DNA of 64,000 bases from Bacillus sp. ISL-7 (GCF_018613065.1 NZ_JAGGQW010000059.1:1-64000), one strand, 5' to 3'; positions 9,601 to 19,302 are shown, numbered from the stretch's first letter. Program-made: numbers and translations. Notes: a model not told the origin generated them from the sequence alone.

Positions 9601-11175
9601 ATCAATTGGCGGATTGGTTACTTGGGCAAATAGTTGCTTGAAGTAGTTAAACAAGGATTGAGCACGGTCAGATAAAACCGCTAATGGCATATCATTTCCC
9701 ATTGCTCCAATTGGATCTTTCCCTTCGCTCACAACAGGAACTAGATATTTTGAAATATCTTCGTACGTGTAGCCAAATGATTTCTGGCGAACAAGTAAAT
9801 CCGATAGAACCTCTTCTTCGTTTTGTCCATCGTCATTTAATCGAACTAGTTGGTTATCTAACCATTGTTGATAAGGAAGAGCTTCAGCCATTTCGGATTT
9901 TACTTCTTCATCCGAAATAATTCGGCCTTCTTCTAAATCAATCAAAAGCATTTTGCCTGGGCTTAAACGTTCTTTATATATTACTTTCTCGGGTTCGACA
10001 TCGATGACGCCAACCTCTGATGAAAAAATAATATAATCATCATCAGTAACGTAATAACGAGCCGGACGAAGACCGTTCCGATCTAATATTGCCCCAATTT
10101 GTTTTCCATCCGTAAAGGAAATAGCTGTTGGACCATCCCAAGGTTCCATCAGGCAGCTATGATATTCGTAAAAAGCTCTCTTTTCCTTTGACATATGCGG
10201 GTTTTCTGACCATGGTTCAGGTATCAGCATCATCGCAGCGTGAGCAGGTTTCCGGCCAGCTAACACCAAGAATTCAAGTGCGTTATCCAAAATCGAAGAG
10301 TCACTTCCATCTGTATCTAAAAGTGGGAGCACCTTTTGCAGGTCCTCACCAAATGCTTCCGACACAAATTGCTTTTCACGCGCCTTCATCCAATGGACAT
10401 TACCGCGAAGTGTATTAATTTCCCCATTATGGATCAGGTACCGGTTTGGATGAGCTCTTTCCCAGCTAGGGAACGTATTTGTACTAAAGCGGGAATGCAC
10501 TAAAGCAAAAGCCGATACAAAACTCTCATCCTGTAAATCTAGGTAAAACCTGTCTACCTGTTCAGGTGTCAATAACCCTTTGTATACAATTGTTCTGCTT
10601 GAGAGGCTGGCAAAATAAAAACGTAAATCCGATGCCTTAGCCCATAGTTCTGATTGTTTTCTAATGATGTATAATTTACGCTCAAAAGATAAATCATCCA
10701 ATAGTCCCTCGTTTGCTCCGATAAAAACTTGGCGGATGAACGGGCGGCTTTTCTTGGCTGTTTCTCCGATTGTTTCTGTATTGACAGGCACAGTCCTCCA
10801 TCCAAGAACCGTCTGACCTTCTTGTGCAACCAATTTATTGATATACGATTCTATTTTTTCTCTTTCAGAATCATTATTTGAGAAAAAAAGCATCCCTACC
10901 CCGTAGCGACCTTTTTCAGGTAATTGGACGTTCTGGAGGGCTTTGCGAAAAAAGCTATCTGGAATCTGGACCATGAGCCCGGCGCCATCTCCTGTAAATG
11001 GATCACTTCCCTGTCCCCCGCGATGGTCTAGTTTACAAAGCATGCTTAGTCCTTTTTTTACAATCTCATGAGATGCATGCCCTTTAATGTGGGCATATAA
11101 TCCAATTCCACATGCATCATGTTCATATTCAGGGCGGTAGAGACCTTGTGCCTTTGGTAGTTGATGAAATGTCAT
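6625..11175 (-). CDS. gltA: Glutamate synthase (NADPH) large subunit
   Basis: A 1516-residue alpha subunit (GltA in Bacillus, GltB in E. coli). It takes the amide of glutamine and forms two glutamates with 2-oxoglutarate. Cys22 in HDACGIGLYAHIKG is the amidotransferase nucleophile, exposed after removal of a 21-residue propeptide. The glutamine-amidotransferase domain covers about residues 22-420, then a central domain, the FMN barrel (GGEDSSRF, ISGYDGGTGASP), the 3Fe-4S loop CVMMRVCHLDTCPVG, and the C-terminal beta-helix (GGRVVILGDVGKNFAAGMSG). It heads a two-gene operon opposite its activator gltC. Length is normal. Confidence 0.97.
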   Translation of the reverse strand: MTFHQLPKAQGLYRPEYEHDACGIGLYAHIKGHASHEIVKKGLSMLCKLDHRGGQGSDPFTGDGAGLMVQIPDSFFRKALQNVQLPEKGRYGVGMLFFSNNDSEREKIESYINKLVAQEGQTVLGWRTVPVNTETIGETAKKSRPFIRQVFIGANEGLLDDLSFERKLYIIRKQSELWAKASDLRFYFASLSSRTIVYKGLLTPEQVDRFYLDLQDESFVSAFALVHSRFSTNTFPSWERAHPNRYLIHNGEINTLRGNVHWMKAREKQFVSEAFGEDLQKVLPLLDTDGSDSSILDNALEFLVLAGRKPAHAAMMLIPEPWSENPHMSKEKRAFYEYHSCLMEPWDGPTAISFTDGKQIGAILDRNGLRPARYYVTDDDYIIFSSEVGVIDVEPEKVIYKERLSPGKMLLIDLEEGRIISDEEVKSEMAEALPYQQWLDNQLVRLNDDGQNEEEVLSDLLVRQKSFGYTYEDISKYLVPVVSEGKDPIGAMGNDMPLAVLSDRAQSLFNYFKQLFAQVTNPPIDSLREEIVTSTMTLLGAEGNILNPSELNCRRIQLDTPVITNSQLEQLKSLDSVGFKSKVIDILFTEDIEGSLDKICREADAAISEGVSLLILSDRNMNQKEAAIPSLLAASALHQHLIREGSRTKASIIIESGEVREVHHLAALIGYGVDAINPYLAFATYKQAILDGSLPFTYEEAVSKYVKGMTEGVVKVMSKMGISTVQSYRGAQIFEAVGISGDVIERYFTGTVSQLGGIGLDTIAEEAKMLHTVAYADSNDQTLDSGSNFQWRKTGEHHAFNPGTIHTLQWACRKGDYELFKKYSKLANEERIGFLRNLFLFDETRKSLPIEEVETVDSIVRRFKTGAMSFGSISKEAHETLAIAMNRLGGKSNSGEGGEDSSRFILDENGDNRRSAVKQIASGRFGVKSHYLVNADELQIKMAQGAKPGEGGQLPGNKVYPWVADVRGSTPGVGLISPPPHHDIYSIEDLAQLIHDLKNANRDARISVKLVSKGGVGTIAAGVAKGAADVIVISGYDGGTGASPKTSIQHTGLPWELGLAEAHQTLMLNGLRERVVLETDGKLMTGKDVVMAALFGAEEFGFATAPLVVLGCVMMRVCHLDTCPVGIATQNPELRKKFTGEADYIVNYMRFVAQEVRELMAELGFRTVDEMVGRTDVLKMSDRAKAHWKAKDLDLTPLLHQPEGVRTFKTPQNHKIDDSLDIQKILPAVQQALQDRIPVDASFPISNVNRVVGTIVGSEVSKRYGEEGLPENTITLRFTGSAGQSFGAFVPKGVTLEISGDVNDFLGKGLSGGKLIVKADESSKLSAGENVIAGNVALYGATSGEAYINGRAGERFAVRNSGVNVVVEGIGDHGCEYMTGGRVVILGDVGKNFAAGMSGGIAYVLADDQDAFKKLCNQEMIEIESLTKNDANELKQMIQTHFNYTNSVKAGCVLENWENHVRKFNKVIPKDYKRMLEQIQKQKEAGLTEEDAIMSAFLDNSSKQKNTPKQPEAVLR

Positions 11176-11221
11176 TATTATCTCCCCCGTTCTTAATTTT
11201 CCGATAAATCAGTATGAAGTA

Positions 11222-11250
11222 ATTTTATGTTTAAACATACATATAAACAA
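11222..11250 (-). promoter_or_regulatory. Candidate gltA promoter with a 14-bp palindrome over the -10 region
   Basis: On the minus strand, TTGTTT (11245-11250) and TAAAAT (11222-11227) are separated by exactly 17 bases. A perfect palindrome TATGTTTAAACATA (11226-11239) lies in the spacer and touches the -10 element, a place where a repressor could act. Elements were read by eye; the transcription start is not known. Confidence 0.5.
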
Positions 11251-11262
11251 TATATAATTAAG

Positions 11263-11284
11263 ATTAAATCAATCTGATTTTAAT
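11263..11284. promoter_or_regulatory. Candidate GltC box
   Basis: The imperfect inverted repeat ATTAAATCA-ATC-TGATTTTAAT sits between gltA and gltC, about 59 bases upstream of the predicted gltA start point and just before the gltC ribosome binding site. In B. subtilis GltC activates gltA from a dyad centred near -64 and represses its own gene. The position fits this model, but the sequence differs from the B. subtilis box, so this is inference. Confidence 0.45.
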
Positions 11285-11303
11285 ATGAACGGAGGGAATT
11301 AGC

Positions 11304-12206
11304 GTGGAATTGCGTCAATTACGGTATTTTATGGAGGTTGCTGAACGCGAACATGTAACAGAAGCGGCTGAAAATCTGAATGTAGCACAATCGGCAGTAA
11401 GTTTTCAGATTGCCAAGCTTGAAGATGAACTCGGTGTTCGTCTATTTGAACGAACCGGAAGGAATATTAAGTTAACCCAGATTGGAATGACCTTTTTAAT
11501 TCATATAAAAAAGGCGGTAAAATTTATTGATGAGGCAAAAGAAAAGATTGATGAGTATTTAGATCCTCAATCCGGCACCATTAAAATTGGATATCCAACA
11601 AGTTTAGCCAGCTATTGGCTTCCAACGGTTATCTCTGCTTTTAGAACAAAACAACCAAACGTTGTTTTCCATTTACGTCAGGGCTCCTATCAATACTTAA
11701 TTGATGCCGTTAAAAATGGAGAAATTGATCTAGCGTTTATTGGCCCCGTCCCAACCAAAGATCCTGATATTGAAGCAAAAATTTTATTTACCGAAAACAT
11801 TTCTGCTTTGCTTCCTGCAAACCATTCACTTGCCGACCGAAAGAGATTAGATCTAGGTGAGTTACGAAACGATTCCTTTGTTTCATTCCCAAAAGGGTAT
11901 ATTCTCCAAAAAATTGCAGTCGAGGCATGCAAAGAAGCAGGATTTGTACCAAATATCACCTCAGAGGGAGAGGATTTAGATGCATTAAAGGGACTAGTTT
12001 CAGCAGGCATCGGGGTATGCCTCTTACCAGAAAGCACCGTTCATGACTCCATTCCACGGTTTACAGTAAAAATACCGATTGATTCTCCTCAAGTCAAAAG
12101 AACAGTTGGCCTAATCACACCAAAATTTAGGGACCTAGCACCCTCCGAAAATCTCTTTTACCAATTCGCGATTGATTTTTTCCGCGTATTAGAGCAGTTC
12201 CAATAG
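11304..12206 (+). CDS. gltC: LysR-family activator of glutamate synthase
   Basis: A 300-residue LysR regulator divergent from gltA. The winged helix is residues 1-60 (MELRQLRYFMEVAEREHVTE, then AAENLNVAQSAVSFQIAKLE), followed by a periplasmic-binding-like effector domain (residues 90-295). In B. subtilis GltC activates gltAB when 2-oxoglutarate is high and is inhibited by glutamate and by RocG. The start is GTG 11304 behind GGAGGGAATTAGC. The identity rests on the GltC-like N-terminus and the divergent position. Confidence 0.92.
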   Translation: MELRQLRYFMEVAEREHVTEAAENLNVAQSAVSFQIAKLEDELGVRLFERTGRNIKLTQIGMTFLIHIKKAVKFIDEAKEKIDEYLDPQSGTIKIGYPTSLASYWLPTVISAFRTKQPNVVFHLRQGSYQYLIDAVKNGEIDLAFIGPVPTKDPDIEAKILFTENISALLPANHSLADRKRLDLGELRNDSFVSFPKGYILQKIAVEACKEAGFVPNITSEGEDLDALKGLVSAGIGVCLLPESTVHDSIPRFTVKIPIDSPQVKRTVGLITPKFRDLAPSENLFYQFAIDFFRVLEQFQ

Positions 12207-12254
12207 ATGGGATTTTCGGTGCGGTGTCAGGCACCATTAAAAGACACTTTAGCT
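12207..12254 (-). repeat. Fragment resembling the 3' end of purD
   Basis: On the minus strand, 12218-12251 reads AAGTGTCTTTTAATGGTGCC and then ACCGCACCGA after a short divergent stretch. purD at 12440-12472 has AAGTATCTTTTAATGGTGCA and ACCGAACCGA. The first 19 bases differ at one position and would encode KVSFNGA in both. The fragment lies about 170 bases downstream of the purD stop and also contains GGTGTCAGGCACC. Confidence 0.55.
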
Positions 12255-12299
12255 CATTTGTCCATATGGGGTGGACATTATAGCCATTTCCTTTTTTCA

Positions 12300-12390
12300 G
12301 TGGTCACAGGAACTAGAGATTTATCGTCCATAAACGGTATGAAAGACAAATGTAGCTCCAGAGGAACAAGAGATTTGTCCTTCATAAGGG
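12300..12390. repeat. Two near-identical copies of an intergenic repeat unit
   Basis: AGGAACTAGAGATTTATC (from 12308), followed by GTCCATAA, recurs as AGGAACAAGAGATTTGTC (from 12363), followed by CTTCATAA. The copies lie between the convergent gltC and purD genes. The small frame across them (12207-12431) repeats GTRDLS only because of this DNA repeat. It looks like a dispersed noncoding repeat; genome-wide copy number cannot be judged here. Confidence 0.55.
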
Positions 12391-12414
12391 ACGCTTATGA
12401 CACGTTATTAATAG

Positions 12415-13677
12415 TCAACGAACTCCTTTAGATCCTATATCGGTTCGGTAATGTGCACCATTAAAAGATACTTTTTCTACGGATTGGTAAGCCAACTCTC
12501 TGGCTTCCTTCAAATGGTCGCCAATGGCAGTGATTCCCAGTACACGGCCTCCATTTGTTAGCATTTCGCCATCCTTTAAAGTGGTACCGGCATGGAATAC
12601 AATAGCCGGTTCAGTTACATGATCCAATCCTTTTATTACCTGGCCCTTTTCGTATGGGCCAGGATAGCCAGCTGAAGACATAATGACACAAACTGCGGAC
12701 TTGTCTTTCCATTTTACCTCTACTTTTTCTAATTCTCCGGTAAGGCTTGCCAGCAAAATATCAAGTAAATCTGTTTCTAGCAGTGGAAGAACAACCTGTG
12801 TTTCCGGATCGCCAAAGCGTGCATTATATTCAATGACCTTTGGACCTGATTTTGTCAGCATCAAACCGGTATAGAGAATTCCCTCATATGGGCAGCCTTC
12901 ATCTGCCATAGCTTTTGCAGTGGGCCCGACTATTTCATCAATAATCCGCACAACTATAGATGGATCAATATGTGGTAACGGCGCATAAGTTCCCATTCCA
13001 CCAGTGTTAGGTCCTTTGTCGCCGTCAAATACTGGCTTATGATCTTGAGCGGGAACCATGGGCTTTACAGTAGTTCCATTCACAAAAGCGAGCAGGGTCA
13101 ATTCTTCTCCTTCCAAAAATTCCTCAATAACCACCCTCGCCCCCGCAGAGCCAAAGGAAACTTCTTTCATCATACTTTGAAGTGCTTCCTCAGCTTCTAT
13201 CAGTGTTTTTGCCACAACCACACCTTTTCCTGCTGCTAAGCCATCTGCTTTTATTACGATTGGTGCCCCTTCGCTACGGACATACGCAAGTGCTTCCTCA
13301 TAGTTAGTAAAAGAAGCGTAATTAGCTGTCGGAATCTCATACTTCATCATTAATTCTTTAGCGAACGCCTTACTTCCCTCGATCAATGCCGCTTCCTTCG
13401 AAGGGCCATATACCGCTAATCCCTGTTCTTTAAAATAATTAACTATCCCCAATGAGAGAGGCTCTTCTGGTCCTACAAAAGTAAGATTGATTTGTTCCTT
13501 TTTAGCAAAAGCTGCTAATTTCTCTATATCTGAAACCGCGATTGAAACACATGTTGCTAACTCTGCAATCCCAGGATTGCCCGGAGCACAATAAATTTGA
13601 GTAACTTTAGGACTTTGAGACAGTTTCCAAACAATCGCATGCTCTCGGCCTCCTCCCCCTATTACTAACACCTTCAT
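12415..13677 (-). CDS. purD: Phosphoribosylamine-glycine ligase
   Basis: A 420-residue ATP-grasp ligase that joins glycine to phosphoribosylamine to give GAR, the second step of purine synthesis. MKVLVIGGGGREHAIVWKL is the standard N-terminus, VIKADGLAAGKGVVVA the ATP-grasp loop, and EYNARFGDPETQVVLP the metal-binding signature. GGAGGTCCTACGAA precedes ATG 13677. It is the last gene of the pur unit here. It follows purN directly, whereas purH sits between purN and purD in B. subtilis. Confidence 0.96.
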   Translation of the reverse strand: MKVLVIGGGGREHAIVWKLSQSPKVTQIYCAPGNPGIAELATCVSIAVSDIEKLAAFAKKEQINLTFVGPEEPLSLGIVNYFKEQGLAVYGPSKEAALIEGSKAFAKELMMKYEIPTANYASFTNYEEALAYVRSEGAPIVIKADGLAAGKGVVVAKTLIEAEEALQSMMKEVSFGSAGARVVIEEFLEGEELTLLAFVNGTTVKPMVPAQDHKPVFDGDKGPNTGGMGTYAPLPHIDPSIVVRIIDEIVGPTAKAMADEGCPYEGILYTGLMLTKSGPKVIEYNARFGDPETQVVLPLLETDLLDILLASLTGELEKVEVKWKDKSAVCVIMSSAGYPGPYEKGQVIKGLDHVTEPAIVFHAGTTLKDGEMLTNGGRVLGITAIGDHLKEARELAYQSVEKVSFNGAHYRTDIGSKGVR

Positions 13678-13735
13678 TTCGTAGGACCTCCAGGTTTTTC
13701 TTTTCCTTCAATAAATCCAATGCATCTAGCCCGTC

Positions 13736-14314
13736 TCATCTTGCTGCCTCCCTGTTCGCCAGTCTTTGAATCACTTCTGGTAATAATCTGTGCTCTTGTT
13801 CCTGAATTTTTATAATTAAGGTTTCTTTTGTCTCGTCTGAATCGATAGTCACTGCTTGTTGAGCAATTATGGGACCTGTATCCATTCCTTCGTCGACATA
13901 ATGGACCGTAACCCCTGTCACCTTTACCCCATAATCGAGCGCTTGACCAATGGCATCCTTTCCTGCGAATGCTGGTAATAAAGACGGGTGGACGTTAATG
14001 ATTTTCCGATCATAAGCCTGGAGTAATACATTCCCAAGCAGTCTCATATAGCCAGCCAATACGATAAAATCAACCTTCCTTTGTGTTAACTCGTCAAGGA
14101 TCCCTAATTCATAAGCTTGTTTGTTTGGATAATCTTTAGCCAAAAAAGTAAACACCGGGATCCGTTCATCCCTTGCTTTCTGAACTGCAAGGGCTTCAGG
14201 ACGGTCACTGACCAGTAAAACCACTTCAACGTTATTGATTTTTTTCGAATAAATGGATTCTAGAATCGCTGAAAAATTAGAACCCGTACCAGAAGCAAAA
14301 ACTGCAATCTTCAT
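13736..14314 (-). CDS. purN: Phosphoribosylglycinamide formyltransferase
   Basis: A 192-residue enzyme that formylates GAR with 10-formyl-THF. FASGTGSNF is the phosphate-binding loop. NVHPSLLPAF holds the catalytic Asn and His, and HYVDEGMDTGPII the Asp of the triad. ATG 14314 is two bases past the purM stop, so translation is probably coupled. The next gene is purD, 58 bases after its stop; no purH remnant is visible between them. Confidence 0.95.
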   Translation of the reverse strand: MKIAVFASGTGSNFSAILESIYSKKINNVEVVLLVSDRPEALAVQKARDERIPVFTFLAKDYPNKQAYELGILDELTQRKVDFIVLAGYMRLLGNVLLQAYDRKIINVHPSLLPAFAGKDAIGQALDYGVKVTGVTVHYVDEGMDTGPIIAQQAVTIDSDETKETLIIKIQEQEHRLLPEVIQRLANREAAR

Positions 14315-14316
14315 AC

Positions 14317-15351
14317 TTACTCCTTCTTGAATACGACGTCTTCAGTACCTTTTTGCACTGTACCAATTACGTAGGCATCCTCACCCAACGTTTGCAGGTG
14401 CTCGATAATAGCCGTGGTATCTACAGAATCTACGACTAATATCATTCCGATTCCCATATTAAAGGTTCGGAACATATCATAATCTGAAATTTCGCCTGAT
14501 TTTTGGATAAAGGAAAAAATTCCTGGGACCTTCCAAGATCCCTCCTTAATTTCAGCTTGAAAGCCTTTTGGAAGAATTCGTGGAATATTATCATAAAAAC
14601 CTCCTCCCGTTACATGAACGAGACCATAGACAGTATATTTTCTTACAGTTGAAAGGATAGATTTTACATAAATTTTGGTTGGTTCAAGCAATACGCTTCC
14701 CAGTTCAGCCCCCAATTCATCCACATAGTCACCTAATGAGAACTTAGCATCCTCCAATAGAACTTTTCGGACAAGTGAAAAACCATTGCTATGTACTCCA
14801 CTTGAAGCTAAACCAATTAGAACTTGACCTTCTTTTACTTGCGAACCATCAATGACATGTTTTTGATCTACCATACCAACGGTAAAGCCTGCAATATCAT
14901 ATTCCTCGTCCTGATACATTCCCGGCATCTCGGCAGTTTCCCCGCCAATTAGTGAACACCCCGCCTGCACACAACCATCTGCAATCCCTTTAACTATGGC
15001 TTCAATTTTTTCCGGGATGATCTTACCACAGGCTAAATAATCTAGAAAAAAAAGCGGCTCGGCCCCTTGGACGATGACGTCATTCACACACATGGCAACC
15101 GCATCGATTCCAATCGTATCATGCTTGTTCATGGCAAAAGCAATTTTCAATTTGGTCCCTACTCCATCCGTACCAGAAACAAAAACAGGTTCTTCCATCT
15201 TCGTTAAATCTGGTTTAAATAGAGCCCCAAACCCTCCTAATCCCGTTAAAACCTCTGGACGGAAGGTTTTTTTTACATGTTTTTTCATTCGTTCAACGGC
15301 TTCATTTCCCGCATCGATATTGACTCCAGCTTGGCGGTACGCATCACTCAT
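14317..15351 (-). CDS. purM: Phosphoribosylformylglycinamidine cyclo-ligase (AIR synthase)
   Basis: A 344-residue AIR synthase closing the imidazole ring with ATP. The opening [20 protein letters not shown] and the motifs [36 protein letters not shown] and [11 protein letters not shown] are typical of the PurM fold. AAAGGAGAGAAACGA precedes ATG 15351. It follows purL after 13 bases; in B. subtilis purF lies between purL and purM, but here purF is moved to the opposite strand at 20693. Confidence 0.96.
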   Translation of the reverse strand: MSDAYRQAGVNIDAGNEAVERMKKHVKKTFRPEVLTGLGGFGALFKPDLTKMEEPVFVSGTDGVGTKLKIAFAMNKHDTIGIDAVAMCVNDVIVQGAEPLFFLDYLACGKIIPEKIEAIVKGIADGCVQAGCSLIGGETAEMPGMYQDEEYDIAGFTVGMVDQKHVIDGSQVKEGQVLIGLASSGVHSNGFSLVRKVLLEDAKFSLGDYVDELGAELGSVLLEPTKIYVKSILSTVRKYTVYGLVHVTGGGFYDNIPRILPKGFQAEIKEGSWKVPGIFSFIQKSGEISDYDMFRTFNMGIGMILVVDSVDTTAIIEHLQTLGEDAYVIGTVQKGTEDVVFKKE

Positions 15352-15364
15352 TCGTTTCTCTCCT

Positions 15365-17653
15365 TTACGGTAAACTTGCAGAGATTTCCTGCATATTGAG
15401 CTTTTTTAATAATCCCGAACGCATTATGTTAGGAATTGCATTCTTCCAGGCTTCTTCCAATGTAGTAATCGGTTGAGAAATAACGGTCTTTCCATTATGT
15501 GTAATTGATAGTTCCTGACCTTTCACCCTACCGATTTCTTTTATAGGCACCTCCTGCTGTTGCGCCATTTCCTTAATCCTCTCCGTATGTTTCGGAGAAA
15601 CGGAAAGAATGATTCGAGATTGAGTTTCACTAAAGAGGCTTAAGTCCGTTCGCAATTCATCGGTTAACTTAATTTCTGCTCCCAACTTCCCACCAATACA
15701 GCTTTCAGCTATTGCTACTGCTAAACCGCCTTCTGCCGCATCATGACTCGATTGGACTAATCCTTCTTGAATGATCTTAAGGGTAAAAGCTTGTATCTTC
15801 TTTTCCAAATCAAGGTTTAACTGCGGCGGGCGTCCTTCGATCTTTCCTGTCATAATTTTTTGGTATTCCGAACCGCCTATTTCGGCTTTGGTTTCCCCAA
15901 TTAAAAAAATTAAATCTCCGTCTTTTTTAAATTCTTGAGTAGTAATATGGTCAATATCTTTAATTAACCCAACCATGCCAATGGTTGGTGTTGGAAAAAT
16001 AGCTTCTCCCTTTGTTTCGTTATATAGGCTGACGTTTCCGCCAATTACCGGAGTATTGAGTTGACGGCACGCTTCACTAATCCCATCTGCTGCCTTTTCA
16101 AACTGCCAGAAGATTTCCGGCTTTTCTGGACTTCCAAAGTTCAAGTTATCGGTAATAGCTAAAGGCGCCGCACCAGAACAAACTACATTACGCGCCGCTT
16201 CTGCTACCGCGATAGCTCCTCCAACAAACGGATCAAGATAAACATACCTTCCGTTGCAATCCGTTGTCATCGCCAGTGCTTTTCGTGTTCCACGGATAGC
16301 AACTACAGCCGCATCCGATCCAGGTATGACAGCCGTATTAGTTCTAACCATATAGTCATATTGTTGATATACCCACTCTTTGCTTGCAATCGTAGGTGAT
16401 GCTAGCAGCTGTTGCAGAACTGATTGATAATCCTTTGGCTCTTCAATAGCTGCAGCTGTGTCTAAGGAAGAATATTGTTCGTAATAGGGCGCCTCTTTAG
16501 ATGGCTTACAATACACGGGGGCATCTTCTGCCAGCTTGTCTGCGGGGATTTCCGCAACTATTTCTCCCTTGTGAAGTAAACGGAGTTGGTTATCATCAGT
16601 CACCCTGCCGATCACAGCGGAGTGGAGCCCCCATTTATCAAATATCTTTTTTACTTCCCCTTCCTTTCCTTTTTTCGCAACAACCAGCATTCTTTCTTGT
16701 GATTCGGAAAGCATCATTTCGTAGGCATTCATTCCTCTTTCTCGCTGTGGAACGAGATCAAGATCCAATTCAACGCCATTTCCCGCTTTACTGGCCATTT
16801 CAGAGCTTGAGCTGGTTAAACCTGCTGCCCCCATATCTTGTATCCCGACCACATGACCAGAGGCGATCAATTCAAGAGTGGCTTCCAGCAGTAATTTTTC
16901 CATAAAAGGATCGCCCACTTGGACGGCTGGACGTTTCGCTTCGGAATTTTCACTCAATTCTTCTGAAGCGAATGTCGCTCCATGAATTCCGTCTCTTCCG
17001 GTAGCGGCTCCAACATAAATGACAGGGTTACCAATCCCTTTAGCCACGCCTTTTTGAATTTCATCATGGCTGATTAAACCTACACACATGGCATTAACAA
17101 GGGGATTCCCTTCATAGGAGGAATCAAAGTAGATCTCTCCACCAACCGTCGGAATGCCCATACAGTTACCATATCCGGCAATACCCGCAACCACATTTTC
17201 AAAGATATATTTGGTTTTCGGATTATCAAGTTCGCCAAAACGAAGAGAGTTCAATAAAGCGATCGGGCGGGCACCCATGGAAAAAACATCCCGAATAATA
17301 CCGCCAACCCCTGTTGCTGCACCTTGATAAGGCTCAATGGCCGAAGGATGATTGTGGCTTTCAATTTTAAACACGACTGCTTGATTATCACCGATATCAA
17401 CAATTCCTGCTCCTTCTCCAGGGCCTTGCAAGACATGCGGGCCGGAAGTCGGAAAACGTTTGAGCACTACCTTCGAATTTTTATAGCTGCAATGTTCGGA
17501 CCACATGACACTAAATATGCCCGTTTCGGTATAATTTGGTTTACGTCCAAGAATTTCGATTACTTTATCAAATTCTTCATCGGTTAATCCCATTTCCTGA
17601 TAAACCTTCTGCTGGGCAATTTGCTCAGGAGTTGGTTCTTTATGCTGTACCAT
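15365..17653 (-). CDS. purL: FGAM synthase, large catalytic subunit (small-type PurL)
   Basis: A 762-residue FGAM synthase of the split Gram-positive type that works with PurQ and PurS to convert FGAR to FGAM. His54 in [11 protein letters not shown] is the conserved catalytic residue; [20 protein letters not shown] is the first nucleotide-binding region and [20 protein letters not shown] part of the second half. GGAGGAAACAAC precedes ATG 17653. The gene overlaps the 3' end of purQ by 14 bases, so the two are likely translationally coupled. Confidence 0.97.
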   Translation of the reverse strand: MVQHKEPTPEQIAQQKVYQEMGLTDEEFDKVIEILGRKPNYTETGIFSVMWSEHCSYKNSKVVLKRFPTSGPHVLQGPGEGAGIVDIGDNQAVVFKIESHNHPSAIEPYQGAATGVGGIIRDVFSMGARPIALLNSLRFGELDNPKTKYIFENVVAGIAGYGNCMGIPTVGGEIYFDSSYEGNPLVNAMCVGLISHDEIQKGVAKGIGNPVIYVGAATGRDGIHGATFASEELSENSEAKRPAVQVGDPFMEKLLLEATLELIASGHVVGIQDMGAAGLTSSSSEMASKAGNGVELDLDLVPQRERGMNAYEMMLSESQERMLVVAKKGKEGEVKKIFDKWGLHSAVIGRVTDDNQLRLLHKGEIVAEIPADKLAEDAPVYCKPSKEAPYYEQYSSLDTAAAIEEPKDYQSVLQQLLASPTIASKEWVYQQYDYMVRTNTAVIPGSDAAVVAIRGTRKALAMTTDCNGRYVYLDPFVGGAIAVAEAARNVVCSGAAPLAITDNLNFGSPEKPEIFWQFEKAADGISEACRQLNTPVIGGNVSLYNETKGEAIFPTPTIGMVGLIKDIDHITTQEFKKDGDLIFLIGETKAEIGGSEYQKIMTGKIEGRPPQLNLDLEKKIQAFTLKIIQEGLVQSSHDAAEGGLAVAIAESCIGGKLGAEIKLTDELRTDLSLFSETQSRIILSVSPKHTERIKEMAQQQEVPIKEIGRVKGQELSITHNGKTVISQPITTLEEAWKNAIPNIMRSGLLKKLNMQEISASLP

Positions 17654-18323
17654 GTTGTTTCCTCCAGTAACTTAAAATAGATGAAAACATACGTTTTCCG
17701 TCATCTGTCCCCAGCCATTTATGAACCGCACGTTCCGGGTGGGGCATTAATCCTAAAACATTCCCTCTCTCATTGATCACTCCTGCAATCTCAGAAATCG
17801 ACCCATTAGGATTCGTCCCTCTATACCTGAATACGATTTGATTGTTCTTTTCTAATTGATCCAACGTCTCTTGATCACAATAATAATTTCCGTCGCCATG
17901 GGCAATGGGAATACGTATCGTTTCACCTTCCTGATAGTCTAATGTGAACGGAGTTTGGTTATTTTCTACTTTTAAATCAATGGTGTCACAATGAAATTTT
18001 AACCGTTGATTTCTTCTTAAAGCACCTGGCAAAAGATTAGCTTCAGTTAGTATTTGAAATCCATTACAGACACCAAGAATTAATTTCCCTTCTTCAGCCG
18101 CAATTTTCACCTGCTCCATGACAGGAGACAAGCTCGCAACAGCCCCTGGCCGCAAATAATCTCCATAGGAAAAACCCCCTGGGACAAGAATCGCATCATA
18201 TTTTGATAGGTCCGTTTCTAGATGCCATACATATTCGACCGACTGTCCAATCGTATCTAAAACAGCCTTATACATATCCACATCGCAGTTTGAGCCAGGA
18301 AAAACCAGTACCGCAAAGTTCAA
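17640..18323 (-). CDS. purQ: FGAM synthase, glutaminase subunit
   Basis: A 227-residue class I glutamine amidotransferase that feeds ammonia to PurL. The nucleophile Cys is in [10 protein letters not shown] and the catalytic His-Glu pair in [22 protein letters not shown] and [14 protein letters not shown] are conserved loops. The start is TTG 18323 (TTGAACTTTGCG) behind AGGAGGGGAATAAG. It lies 12 bases after purS and overlaps purL. Confidence 0.96.
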   Translation of the reverse strand: MNFAVLVFPGSNCDVDMYKAVLDTIGQSVEYVWHLETDLSKYDAILVPGGFSYGDYLRPGAVASLSPVMEQVKIAAEEGKLILGVCNGFQILTEANLLPGALRRNQRLKFHCDTIDLKVENNQTPFTLDYQEGETIRIPIAHGDGNYYCDQETLDQLEKNNQIVFRYRGTNPNGSISEIAGVINERGNVLGLMPHPERAVHKWLGTDDGKRMFSSILSYWRKQHGTA

Positions 18324-18335
18324 CTTATTCCCCTC

Positions 18336-18590
18336 CTATCCTTCCTGCTTAGTAAGATCAAACCGAAAGTCTTCAATCACCGTATTGGCTAACAGCTTCT
18401 CACACATATCCTTTACTCGTTCTGCTGCAGCCTTTTGATCATCGCTATTAATTTCAAGCTCCATGTATTTTCCTATTCGTACATCTCCAACCTCATCATA
18501 TCCTAGTGAATGCAGTGACTCATGAACCGCATTCCCTTGAGGATCTAATACACTTTCTCTTAAGGTTACATATACCGTTGCTTTAAACAT
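18336..18590 (-). CDS. purS: FGAM synthase, PurS subunit
   Basis: An 84-residue protein, the same length as B. subtilis PurS, which bridges PurQ and PurL in the FGAM synthase complex. [20 protein letters not shown] and [17 protein letters not shown] are family signatures. I chose ATG 18590, preceded by GGGGGTAGTGTCA; the TTG at 18605 has its ribosome site too close. It overlaps the end of purC by eight bases. Confidence 0.95.
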   Translation of the reverse strand: MFKATVYVTLRESVLDPQGNAVHESLHSLGYDEVGDVRIGKYMELEINSDDQKAAAERVKDMCEKLLANTVIEDFRFDLTKQEG

Positions 18591-19302
18591 TGACACTACC
18601 CCCAATTCTCCTTAATATTTCTTGATAGGCTTCCTCAACGTTCCCTAAATCCCGCCTAAACCGATCTTTATCTAACTTTTCCTTTGTATGGGCATCCCAA
18701 AATCGACACGTATCCGGAGAGATTTCGTCAGCTAAGATAATAGTGCCTGCAAGTGTTTTTCCAAACTCTAATTTAAAATCCACTAAGATAATATCTTTGT
18801 TTAAGAGATATTCGTTCATAATATCATTGATTTTTAATGCTTCCTTTCGAATGGCTGCTACTTCATACTCTTTAGCCAGCCCAAGAATGGCAATATGGTC
18901 ATTGTTAATCAAAGGGTCCCCCAGCTCATCATTCTTATAGTAGAATTCCACAATCGTTTCTGGGAGTTCCTTCCCTTCCTCCCATCCCAGCCTTTTAGCA
19001 AGTGAGCCCGCCGCTATATTTCGAACGACAACCTCAATCGGGATAATCTCTACTTGCTGAACAATCTGCTCTGTAGATGAAATCTTTTTAATAAAATGAT
19101 TTTCCACGCCTTTTTCTTTTAATAAACTTAGGAAAATGGAACTAATCTCATTATTTAGAGTTCCTTTTCCTGCTATTTGACCTTTTTTCTCGCCATTGAA
19201 GGCAGTGGCATCATCTTTATATTCAATCCAATACTTTCCTGGTTCTGATGTTTTAAACACTTTTTTCGCTTTACCTTCATAAAGCTGTTCCAATTTCTCC
19301 AT
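18583..19302 (-). CDS. purC: SAICAR synthase
   Basis: A 239-residue SAICAR synthase joining CAIR and aspartate with [15 protein letters not shown] is the ATP-binding entrance, [15 protein letters not shown] and [11 protein letters not shown] are signature motifs, and [12 protein letters not shown] binds metal and substrate. ATG 19302 follows GGTGGAAAATA; the longer frame from 19377 would run into purK. CAIR needs PurE, which is not in this cluster. Confidence 0.96.
   Translation of the reverse strand: MEKLEQLYEGKAKKVFKTSEPGKYWIEYKDDATAFNGEKKGQIAGKGTLNNEISSIFLSLLKEKGVENHFIKKISSTEQIVQQVEIIPIEVVVRNIAAGSLAKRLGWEEGKELPETIVEFYYKNDELGDPLINNDHIAILGLAKEYEVAAIRKEALKINDIMNEYLLNKDIILVDFKLEFGKTLAGTIILADEISPDTCRFWDAHTKEKLDKDRFRRDLGNVEEAYQEILRRIGGSVNV

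Noticed and set aside
12207..12431. 74-codon plus-strand frame after gltC with repeated GTRDLS
   Set aside because: It follows a DNA repeat and the purD-tail fragment, has no ribosome site of its own and overlaps the purD end.
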